Positions 1 through 6,801 of a stretch of 23,409 nt of DNA are shown here, piece after piece. A program made the translations under genes and the position numbers. Source of the stretch: Methanobacterium spitsbergense (GTDB lineage Archaea; Methanobacteriota; Methanobacteria; Methanobacteriales; Methanobacteriaceae); contig NZ_JAIOUQ010000012.1 in assembly GCF_019931065.1 (NCBI RefSeq), forward strand, positions 1 through 23,409. Direction: 5' to 3'. The notes under the pieces were generated by a model. The model saw only the letters and a program-made list of their open reading frames with translations, had not been told where the DNA came from and did not search any database. Within the stretch, counting starts at the first letter, position 1. The number at the start of each line of letters is the position of its first letter.

Positions 1-55
1 GCTCAGAACTTCTACTACTCAAACAACAGACTACCCACCTACGTGAGTTACGGTA
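1..55 (+). repeat. PMBR module repeat, left terminal copy
   Basis: The first 55 bases are identical, inverted, to the last 55 bases of the window (23355-23409). The first 52 also match an internal minus-strand copy (21887-21938). They encode AQNFYYSNNRLPTYVSY. Similarity continues past base 55 with mismatches. Confidence 0.95.
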
Positions 56-615
56 GCAGCAAGATAAACATAGACACATTTCAGAGGATGATTGCACTTC
101 AGGGATTAGAAATTAATTTAAGAAGCGAAGGATTGAGTTCTCTTATAGGTAAACCTGTCTACATCACCAGTGACAATATTATCAACTCAACAACCGACAA
201 TGACCGGATAAACAACATAGTTAATGGTTTAAGAGCACTTGAAATAAACGCATATAATATGGGTTTAGGCCCGAACACACATATATCCGTTCTTCAATCT
301 AGTAGTGTTCCTAACAATGCCTTGGTAATCGACATATATGGGGGTGCATGTGCAGGAACATTGTATGAAATGGGTACATCATGGTACAAGTCTATCAGAG
401 GTACAAGAGAAGTATTCACCGTCTTTTGGCCACCAGCTAAAGTTATAACTGGATTGGCATTTTTGGAGAGGGCTCATGATGATAACTTTTCACCAGTGTC
501 CTTTACAGGTTTAGCACATCCTGACGAGTACTTAGTAAATAACGGATACGAATATATCTACTCTGGAGATATAACCAGCATTGTAAACGCTATATTTTAT
601 CAAGCAACACATTAA
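1..615 (+). CDS. PMBR surface protein with uncharacterised C-terminal domain, 5' truncated
   Basis: The frame is open from base 1, so the gene starts outside the window; the GTG at 43 lies inside the wall-binding repeat and is not the real start. Residues 1-35 form a pseudomurein-binding repeat (core NNRLPTYVSY, then INIDTFQRMIA), which in this family binds the archaeal wall polymer. The remaining 170 residues form one domain with the motifs PVYITSDNI, IDIYGGACAGT, YEMG, WPPAK and RAHDDNFSP. I have seen similar domains in methanogen surface proteins but know no function. It has one cysteine, in a G-G-A-C-A-G-T turn after a hydrophobic strand, which could be catalytic; this is inference. There is no membrane segment in the visible part. 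By analogy with the related gene at 20712-22424, the missing N-terminus probably has a signal peptide and an Ig-like domain. A hairpin follows the stop at once. Confidence 0.85.
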   Translation, partial: AQNFYYSNNRLPTYVSYGSSKINIDTFQRMIALQGLEINLRSEGLSSLIGKPVYITSDNIINSTTDNDRINNIVNGLRALEINAYNMGLGPNTHISVLQSSSVPNNALVIDIYGGACAGTLYEMGTSWYKSIRGTREVFTVFWPPAKVITGLAFLERAHDDNFSPVSFTGLAHPDEYLVNNGYEYIYSGDITSIVNAIFYQATH

Positions 616-638
616 ATCCAGAAACAACCAGATAATTT

Positions 639-657
639 TAGAATCCTTTGGATTCTA
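639..657 (+). terminator. Hairpin after the truncated PMBR gene
   Basis: A perfect 8-bp stem (TAGAATCC / GGATTCTA) with a TTT loop begins 23 bases after the stop codon. Only short T-rich sequence follows, so it could be a terminator or a 3'-end stabilising hairpin. Confidence 0.5.
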
Positions 658-1184
658 CAATTATTTCTGGGCATTTCTCTCTGCAATCTCTACTTCAATC
701 TTAAATTTAAAAAAAGAAATTCTAATAATCAAAATAAACTCCTTAAATTAGGAAACGCCTAACATCTATTTTCAATTTTCTGTCCCGTTTAGACCAGTAT
801 TAGATAACATGAATTGGAAATATACTATTTTATAATTATTTATATCTGTCGGAGATGTAATGAATTAACGAATTAAATATGTTATTTAACAAAAAAAAAT
901 GTTAGTTTTTAAATAATAGATATCATAAATAAATTCCGAAATAATTTATCGCAACAAACTTATAGAACATTTGATAGGTGTGTATTTCATTATATACATT
1001 TTTATTTCTCAAAAAAATGTTATTTCGTTCAAGTAAACCATGGCAAAATAAATTTTATGAATTTTATTTTATATGTATTCAATTATGTGAAAAAGGTCAC
1101 ATAATCCTTGTTTTTTATTTAAAAGTCTTTCTATTTTGGTTGTTATTAAACAATATATTAATAGTCCATATTGTAAATAATATC
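658..1184. other. AT-rich intergenic region upstream of ALP1
   Basis: No convincing gene is visible. The only plus-strand frame here (978-1196) encodes a low-complexity Phe/Leu/Ile-rich peptide and lacks a ribosome site. TATA-like stretches occur near 985 and 1067, so the ALP1 promoter is probably in the right half, but none stands out. Confidence 0.5.
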
Positions 1185-1246
1185 AAAGGAGGGTAAATAA
1201 TTTTTTTTGTTAAAAAAAACTTTTTTTGGGAGGGGGTGGAAAGATT
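1185..1246 (+). promoter_or_regulatory. Complex translation initiation region of ALP1 with homopolymer tracts
   Basis: A strong Shine-Dalgarno sequence (AAAGGAGGG, 1185-1193) is followed by T8 (1201-1208), A8 (1212-1219), T7 (1221-1227) and then a second SD-like run GGGAGGGGGTG (1228-1238). A TTG at 1207-1209 is placed much like the TTG start of the paralogue ALP2, but its frame stops at 1249-1251. Shifting by one base would join it to the ALP1 frame. Alternatively, ATT at 1244-1246 is in the ALP1 frame, five bases after the second SD-like run. The true start is therefore unresolved. Confidence 0.5.
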
Positions 1247-3985
1247 TATAGAATAAATAAATTTTCAATAAATGATATAAAGAATTATGATAATTTAATG
1301 GTTTTTGCAATTGTAATAACATTATTAGGGATTATTTTTGCTTTGGGTATGGGTAATGTTTCAGCTGTTCCAGGAGACACTATTTATGTTAATGGAAATA
1401 GTACACTGGGAAATGATGATTGGAATGGTGAATCTGCAACATATCAATCAGGTATAATCGGCCCGAAATATTCAATAAAAAACGCAACAGGAACAGTAAA
1501 CGAAAATGGAATGGTAAACATTGCTGATGGACAATACACTGGAAGTGACTACGATGGAATTTCCATTACTAAGAACATGACGATTAATGGTCAAAGTAGA
1601 GAAGGCACTATAATAAACGGAACAGGTAACTACCAGATATTCCATATCCAAAATGGAATATATGTTACAATCAACAGCCTAACACTAACCAACGCATATT
1701 CACATCAGGGTGGTGCTATCTACAATGAGGGTATTTTGACTGTAACAGACAGTAATCTCATAAATAACACCGCAGGTCATAGTGGTGCTGCTATCTGGAG
1801 TAGTGGTACTGTGACTATAACAGACAGTAATCTCACCAGTAACACCGCATTTATGGGTGGTGCTATCTACAATAATGATGGTACTTTGACTATAACAGAC
1901 AGTAATCTCACCAGTAACACCGCAGATTATGGTGGTGCCATCTATAGTTATTATCTGGGAAATGTGAGTGTTACAAATTGTACAGTCACAAGTAACTGGG
2001 CACAAATGTATGGAGGTGCTATCAACAATAATGGTATTTTGACAGTTAATAACAGCACATTCACCAGTAACACCGCACAATATTATTGTGGTGCTATCTT
2101 CAATAATCAGGGTACTGTGACTGTTAATGGCAGTACTTTCATCAGTAACACGGGTGATGGTGTTGGTGGTGCTATCTACAATAATGATGGTACTGTGATT
2201 GTAAACAACAGTACTTTCACCAGTAACACCTCAAATTCTGGTGGTGGTGCTATCTGCAATACTTTTGGTAATATAACAGTAAACAACAGTACTTTCACCA
2301 GTAACACAGCAACTGTTGGTGGTGGTGCTATCTACAATTATGTTGGTACTGTGACTGTTAATGGCAGTACTTTCACCAGTAACACCGCAAATTCTGGTGG
2401 TGGTGCTATCTACAATGATGGTGCTACTTTGACTGTAAACAACAGTACTTTCACCAGTAACTTTGCATCTTATGGTGGTGCTATCTACGCTAAGTACGAT
2501 TCTGGTGATACATTGATAAACAACAGTACTTTCATCAGTAACACCGCAACTTATGATGCTGGTGCTATCTACAATGATGCTGGTGCTACTTTGAATGTGA
2601 GTTTCTGTCGAATTATAGGAAACACTCCATATGATATATATTCTAGTGGAGGTTCTTGTGATGTTGATTATAATTGGTGGGGGACTAATTATGTTGGATC
2701 CAATCCAGTTACAGCAGAAAGAGTCGTAGGGACAACTGTTTCTAAGTGGTTAGTTCTAACTACTACATCGGATCCGAACACCATTAATACTGGTGAAACC
2801 TCAAATATCACAGCTGATCTTTTACATGATCAAGATGGTGTTTACCAAGACCCTGCAGGTGGTCATGTTCCTGATGGAATTGTTGTGAATTTCGCAAGCG
2901 ATGCATTAGGCACAGTTAACCCATTAACAGGTACTATGATTAATGGTGAAGCGTCAACCATCTTTACAGCAGGTTTAAATCCTGGAATATCTGCAGTAAC
3001 ATCTACTGTTGATGCAGAAACTGTAAATACAGATGTTACAATTAACTCAGCTGCACCTCCAGTTGTTACCAGTACAGATCCGGTTAACAATGCAGTTAAT
3101 GTCGCATTGAATAAGGTTATAGAGATAACCTTCGACAAAAACATACAAATCGGAATGAACCCTTGGATAGAACTCTATGAAACAGTAACAGGAAACACAA
3201 AAACATTCACAACAAACATATTAGACAATATATTATCCATAACACCATCCTCACTACTAGCACTAGGAACACAATACTCTGTTATCCTACACTCCAACAG
3301 CATCACAGATATGGCAGGAATTGGATTAGCAGCTCCTTATACAACAAGATTCACTACAGAGGCTGCACCAGTTGTTACCAGTACAAGTCCAGTGTACAAT
3401 GCATTTAATGTCGCATTGAATAAGGTTATACAGATAACCTTCGATAAAGCCATACAACTCGGAACCAATCCATGGATCGAACTCAAAACAAGCAACAGTG
3501 GAACAATAGTACCATACACAACAAACATAATAGGAAATGTACTATCAATAACACCTAACTCACTCTTAAATGCAGGAACTAAATACACAGTCATCCTACA
3601 CTCCAACAGCATAACAGACATGCAAGGAAATGGTTTAAACACACCGTACACAACCATATTCACAACAACCTTACCACCAGTCGTAACAAGCACAAGTCCA
3701 ATGAACAACGAAGTTAATGTGGCTGTAAATAAGGTGATACAAATCAACTTCAGCAAAGCCATCCAACTCGGAACTAACTCATGGATAGAACTCAAAAATC
3801 AATACGGACAAATAAAACCATACACAACCAGTATAAACGGTAACACACTGAATATAACAGCCAACGCAGCATTTGCAAGAGGAACAACCTACACAGTCAT
3901 ACTACATTCAAACAGCGTTACAAGCACAGGCGGAGCAGGACTAACAACACCATACACAACAAAATTCACAACAACCACAACATAA
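1226..3985 (+). CDS. Secreted adhesin-like protein ALP1 (beta-helix plus three Big_5 domains)
   Basis: Predicted extracellular adhesin-like protein of 919 residues. A hydrophobic segment at about 25-47 ending in VSA is a likely signal peptide. Residues about 160-465 carry twelve GGAIYN/LTVNNSTFTSNTA-type repeats, resembling polymorphic outer membrane protein (Pmp) repeats and predicted to form a right-handed parallel beta-helix. A spacer with the motifs GGHVPDGI and TVNPLTG follows (invasin/Big_1-like), then three Big_5-type Ig-like domains (PVVTSTDPVNN, WIEL, SITP, YTVILHSNS). There is no C-terminal membrane helix and no PMBR, so the attachment mode is unclear. The TTG at 1226 is the first in-frame conventional start but has no ribosome site of its own; 1244 (ATT), 1298 (ATG) or a shifted start at 1207 are alternatives. 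The 3' half is duplicated in ALP2. The ligand is unknown. Confidence 0.88.
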   Translation: MGGGGKIYRINKFSINDIKNYDNLMVFAIVITLLGIIFALGMGNVSAVPGDTIYVNGNSTLGNDDWNGESATYQSGIIGPKYSIKNATGTVNENGMVNIADGQYTGSDYDGISITKNMTINGQSREGTIINGTGNYQIFHIQNGIYVTINSLTLTNAYSHQGGAIYNEGILTVTDSNLINNTAGHSGAAIWSSGTVTITDSNLTSNTAFMGGAIYNNDGTLTITDSNLTSNTADYGGAIYSYYLGNVSVTNCTVTSNWAQMYGGAINNNGILTVNNSTFTSNTAQYYCGAIFNNQGTVTVNGSTFISNTGDGVGGAIYNNDGTVIVNNSTFTSNTSNSGGGAICNTFGNITVNNSTFTSNTATVGGGAIYNYVGTVTVNGSTFTSNTANSGGGAIYNDGATLTVNNSTFTSNFASYGGAIYAKYDSGDTLINNSTFISNTATYDAGAIYNDAGATLNVSFCRIIGNTPYDIYSSGGSCDVDYNWWGTNYVGSNPVTAERVVGTTVSKWLVLTTTSDPNTINTGETSNITADLLHDQDGVYQDPAGGHVPDGIVVNFASDALGTVNPLTGTMINGEASTIFTAGLNPGISAVTSTVDAETVNTDVTINSAAPPVVTSTDPVNNAVNVALNKVIEITFDKNIQIGMNPWIELYETVTGNTKTFTTNILDNILSITPSSLLALGTQYSVILHSNSITDMAGIGLAAPYTTRFTTEAAPVVTSTSPVYNAFNVALNKVIQITFDKAIQLGTNPWIELKTSNSGTIVPYTTNIIGNVLSITPNSLLNAGTKYTVILHSNSITDMQGNGLNTPYTTIFTTTLPPVVTSTSPMNNEVNVAVNKVIQINFSKAIQLGTNSWIELKNQYGQIKPYTTSINGNTLNITANAAFARGTTYTVILHSNSVTSTGGAGLTTPYTTKFTTTTT
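1708..2622 (+). repeat. Tandem beta-helix coding repeats, 12 degenerate copies
   Basis: About 66-78-bp units with the core GGTGGTGCTATCTACAAT and a following AACAGTACTTTCACCAGTAA recur twelve times. Unit lengths differ by multiples of three, so the frame is kept. Long antisense open frames here result from this periodicity. Confidence 0.85.
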
Positions 3986-4165
3986 AATAAATTAAGTGAA
4001 ATAGAGGATTAAAAATCCTCACATATTTTTTTTATGTAAATAATGGATATTTAGATCAAGTTCTAAAAAAAATAAACCTGTTTTCTGATAGTATTCTCTA
4101 AATATGAAGGATAGACCAAAAAAACTAAACAATTAACTTTGAAATACTATTTTGCCTGCATACTT
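2849..4165 (+). repeat. Long direct repeat, copy A (3' half of ALP1 plus terminator)
   Basis: This matches 7771 to about 9104 with a constant offset of 4922 bases through the coding part. Bases 3443-3996 are identical to 8365-8918 (554 bp). The upstream part has scattered substitutions, and the non-coding tail diverges with small indels. Confidence 0.92.
4004..4033 (+). terminator. Terminator of ALP1
   Basis: A 7-bp stem GAGGATT / AATCCTC with an AAA loop (4004-4020) is followed by a T-tract within 13 bases. The stem is conserved after ALP2, where the loop is two bases longer. Confidence 0.7.
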
Positions 4166-4263
4166 TGCTTTAGATTTCCTTAAAATATTTGATTTTCAAG
4201 AATAAATCAATTTCATATAATGTTTGAAAAAAATATTTTTAAGATATTGTCCACTCTGACATA

Positions 4264-5268
4264 TTATATCTCTTTAAAGTTTAATTTATTCAACAAAATT
4301 AAGATTGTGTATGAATTTATTGTATTCTTCTCGTAGTTTTTCGCTTGGAGTAGAAAAATAGTTCCTTGTAGTGGATCCTTTCGGTGTCCCATGAGCTGGC
4401 GTATGTAATGATGTGGCATTCCTGATTCTTCCAAATTATTATCGAAGATTTTCCTAAGAATATTGCTATGAAAGAAGATTTGTCTTCCTATAAAACCCCA
4501 TTCACATTCTATATTGAGTTTCCTTAAGAACCATTGAAAAACATCACTCCTTAATCCTTTACCTGTCTTGCCCCTAAAAAGTTTATCATTCACATTTTTA
4601 GGAGGATGTTCATTAAATAAACTAAAATTTTTCTAGTAGTTTCAGGAGTGTTGAATGTTACATGAGATGTACCACTCTTAATACGTTGAATATGCCACAT
4701 TGGGACCATATCCTTGCAAAAATCTTTAATTGCCATGTTATTTAATTTGTTGATTTGATGATACTCTTGTGGGATGTTTATTGCATTTAAGAAGTCTGAA
4801 ACCTTAAGTTTTAATACATCACCAAGACTAATGCCGCTACTGGACATTAAAAGAATAATTGCTTGATATTTAGTGTTACAATAACTCAATGCTTTTTTAA
4901 CATCTTCTTTTGTGGGTATGGCTTCTTTTTTAAGGTCTGGTATAAATGCATGATATGTGCGTTTGGGTAGATCTATTTCATAATAAGCATAGAATCCTCT
5001 GATGGTTGTAATAATGTCTTCTATTTTTTGTGGACTATAATTATGGCTAATTAGATGCTTCTGTAGATCTATGAGATGTACTTTGATTCTTCTTAATCTT
5101 TTCCTGATGCCTATGTCTTCATCAGCTTCCGCTTCCTCAATTAGTTGTTAATGTCATTCCAGTTATATTGGAATAGATACTTAGCTTTATGGTATAGCTC
5201 CGTATTGTTTCAGGTCTCAAATTGCGAAAATGGATGTATTCTCTGTATAATGCATCAAAACTAATATC
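4264..5268 (-). pseudogene. Tyrosine recombinase (phage-type integrase) relic
   Basis: Three minus-strand blocks in different frames rebuild a site-specific recombinase of about 330 residues. Block 1 (5268 to about 5150) reads DALYREYIHFRNLRPETIRSY, a typical SAM-like N-terminus. Block 2 (5147-4590) reads IEEAEADEDIGIRK through TTIRGFYAYYEIDLP and SSGISLGDVLKLKVSDF into the catalytic domain; it has no ATG, GTG or TTG before 4889, so it looks shorter than it is. Block 3 (from about 4620 to 4264) gives HPPKNVNDKLFRGKTG, HSNILRK and LMGH, the box II region. Frameshifts lie near 5148 (one T missing) and 4618. Where family members have the nucleophilic Tyr after LMGH, the frame reads GTIFLL, so the enzyme is dead. 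No start codon is visible at the N-terminus. It probably mobilised a lost island. Confidence 0.82.
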
Positions 5269-5271
5269 TTA

Positions 5272-5290
5272 ATATATGGGCTTATTTATA
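5272..5290. repeat. 19-bp direct repeat, copy 1
   Basis: ATATATGGGCTTATTTATA is repeated exactly at 5452-5470, 180 bases away. The pair flanks the tRNA-like remnant just upstream of the integrase relic. The sequence is AT-rich, so chance or an attachment/excision scar are both possible. Confidence 0.6.
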
Positions 5291-5333
5291 GATTTATTCA
5301 TCAATACATGCCTTAATTCATAAATAAATACAA

Positions 5334-5385
5334 TTAAAAGGCAGGAATTAAACCCAAGACCATTAGTTTACGATTCACATGCTAT
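5334..5385 (-). pseudogene. Possible tRNA-Thr(CGT) 3'-half remnant
   Basis: Read on the minus strand, the stretch has tRNA spacing: AGC, a 5-base arm TGTGA, the loop ATCGTAA (U33, anticodon CGT, A37), the arm ACTAA, the variable loop TGGTC, then TTGGG-TTTAATT-CCTGC in the place of the T-arm. Only two of five anticodon-stem pairs survive, and the 5' half is replaced by TA/TG-rich sequence. It lies about 65 bases before the integrase relic with its 3' end facing it, as at tRNA-targeted attachment sites. It could be a coincidence. Confidence 0.3.
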
Positions 5386-5451
5386 CTATATATGTGTATG
5401 TGTGTATGGCTATATGTATACGTATTTAAACTCATCTTTGAATTTAATAAT

Positions 5452-5470
5452 ATATATGGGCTTATTTATA
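5452..5470. repeat. 19-bp direct repeat, copy 2
   Basis: Exact copy of 5272-5290. The intervening DNA also holds a TG/TA-rich tract (about 5384-5425). No gene is visible between 5390 and 5515. Confidence 0.6.
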
Positions 5471-5518
5471 TATATACGTTTATATAAGATTAAATATATC
5501 CCAAAATTGGAGTTTACA

Positions 5519-6417
5519 TTATAATTTCAATCCATTGTCTTTTATTTTTTTAATAACATCTGATAAAACAGTTTTGAATTCTTCTAAATGTTCTATATTT
5601 TCATCTGTAATACGTCAAATTAAACCATTTTTACCTTCTTTAGTAAATGTTTTTAAACTTGAATATAGCTCTATTACAGATTTTCCATCTTCTACTTTAC
5701 TTAATATACTATAATATTTAATATGTATACTATTGTCGTATCTGCTTACTGGAGAATAACCCTCAAATATGCTTACTAGCTCTCCATCCAAGTTTATGTT
5801 CATTGAAAAACTAACTTGTCCCCAATTTATCTTTAAACTATTTTTATCTGAAAATTTATTAAATCGATAAAGAAACTTATTTGGTTCATCTAAAGATTCT
5901 AAAAATTCATTATCAGATATTATCTTTCTATTATTAACTGATTTTCTCATTTGAGCTTCCGTGGTTTGACCAATTACCCCTGGTACAAGTGTTTTCAATT
6001 CCTGACAATTATTTACCCAATATATTGATTAATTTCCACAGCCAATACATCTGCAGGATCCATCTGTTCATTCAAGAATTCAACAATAGTTTTAAGCTCG
6101 TTTGGAATCAAATCAACAACAAATACCATTCGTATTTTGCCAGCTCGAAGATTTGTTTTAACTTTTTCCCAATTTGTTCGGATCAATACTTAATTCTGGA
6201 TCTTTACCTAAAAAATCGTTTAAATCTTCCTCATCAACTCTGGAAATTATTTCCTCCATATTAATATAAAGCACGGCGTTTGCAGCATAATCAAACATTT
6301 GACCTACTAGTTCTTTTCAAATATGATTATTAGCGCTTTTTTTTACTTCTATTATAGTGGCTCTGGAGAAGAGCTTAAATAGGAAGGTTCTAAGTTAATA
6401 TCATGTGTTGAATCCAT
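5519..6417 (-). pseudogene. PD-(D/E)XK-type nuclease-like protein, broken
   Basis: Joined minus-strand frames give an almost complete protein of about 300 residues. An ATG at 6417 starts MDSTHDINLEPSYLSS. After a frameshift, ATIIEVKKSANNHI (E-V-K at 6349-6341, the catalytic-type motif) meets an in-frame TGA (6319-6317), then KELVGQMFDYAANAV continues. A frameshift near 6180 leads to NWEKVKTNLRAGKIRMVF, then PNELKTIVEFLNEQMDPADV. Another near 6020 leads to ELKTLVPGVIGQTTEAQ and a C-terminal domain, with a second TGA at 5617-5615 and a final TAA at 5519. From memory this is a widespread uncharacterised DUF91/NucS-like nuclease family; the name is uncertain. Two nonsense and three frameshift lesions make it non-functional. 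It lies between the integrase relic and ALP2. Confidence 0.75.
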
Positions 6418-6425
6418 TATAAAAG
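6414..6425 (+). promoter_or_regulatory. Putative TATA box for the 24-residue peptide unit
   Basis: CCATTATAAAAG resembles an archaeal BRE/TATA element. Transcription would start near 6445, about 25 bases before the ribosome site at 6469-6477. Confidence 0.35.
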
Positions 6426-6483
6426 ACATAAATTCATTATTTCCCTAACTTATTTTTTTTACTACAAAGAGGGTGATAAATTG

Positions 6484-6558
6484 ATGAATCCATGGCTTGC
6501 CTTAGCAATCGGTTTTGCTATAACTCTATTTATATTTGCATTTGTAGGAGGGGGCTGA
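6484..6558 (+). CDS. Putative 24-residue single-pass membrane peptide
   Basis: The frame ATG(6484)-TGA(6558) encodes MNPWLALAIGFAITLF followed by IFAFVGGG: a hydrophobic helix of about 18 residues ending in three glycines. A strong ribosome site, GAGGGTGAT (6469-6477), stands six bases before the ATG; a TTG directly before it (6481) is an alternative start in the same frame. A TATA-like element lies upstream and a hairpin/T-tract overlaps the stop, so this looks like a complete transcription unit among relics. I do not recognise the peptide. It could be a small membrane-complex subunit or a toxin-like peptide, or the transcript could act as an RNA. Confidence 0.5.
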   Translation: MNPWLALAIGFAITLFIFAFVGGG

Positions 6559-6576
6559 TAAGTCCCTATTTTTTTT
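6551..6576 (+). terminator. Terminator overlapping the peptide stop codon
   Basis: Stem GGGGCT / AGTCCC (6551-6556 / 6561-6566, one G-T pair) with a GATA loop is followed by eight T residues (6569-6576). The last codon and the stop lie inside the stem-loop. Confidence 0.6.
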
Positions 6577-6801
6577 AATGATGGACAGCTACCATTGCTT
6601 AATAGATGTAAATACTCTAGGAATTTAAGATAATGCGCATGATAATACCATTTATTAAACCTATTACTATTCGTGTTAATCATTATAGACATAATGTAAT
6701 ACAATGATTTAGGATGCCATAGAGAACAATAAATATAAAACGATGATAATACAAATTTAATACAAGGATTTTAGTGATTAAAAGATGGAGGGTGAATAAA
6801 T

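Noticed and set aside
978..1196. 72-residue plus-strand frame before ALP1
   Set aside because: Low-complexity hydrophobic translation from AT-rich DNA, no ribosome site; its end simply runs through the ALP1 SD.
1700..2080. Long antisense frame within ALP1 (and similar ones at 2863-3144, 3337-3795, 7785-8066, 8316-8717 and 16364-16783)
   Set aside because: They mirror repeat periodicity and codon bias of the adhesin genes; no ribosome sites and no recognisable domains.
5384..5425. TG/TA alternating tract as a possible CRISPR or origin element
   Set aside because: Simple low-complexity sequence; no spaced repeats, no leader, no cas or replication genes.
5989..6264. 91-residue plus-strand frame
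   Set aside because: Lies opposite the rebuilt nuclease-like pseudogene, whose minus-strand translation has clear family motifs.
6462..6704. 80-residue minus-strand frame
   Set aside because: Antisense to the peptide unit and its terminator; no ribosome site or recognisable sequence.
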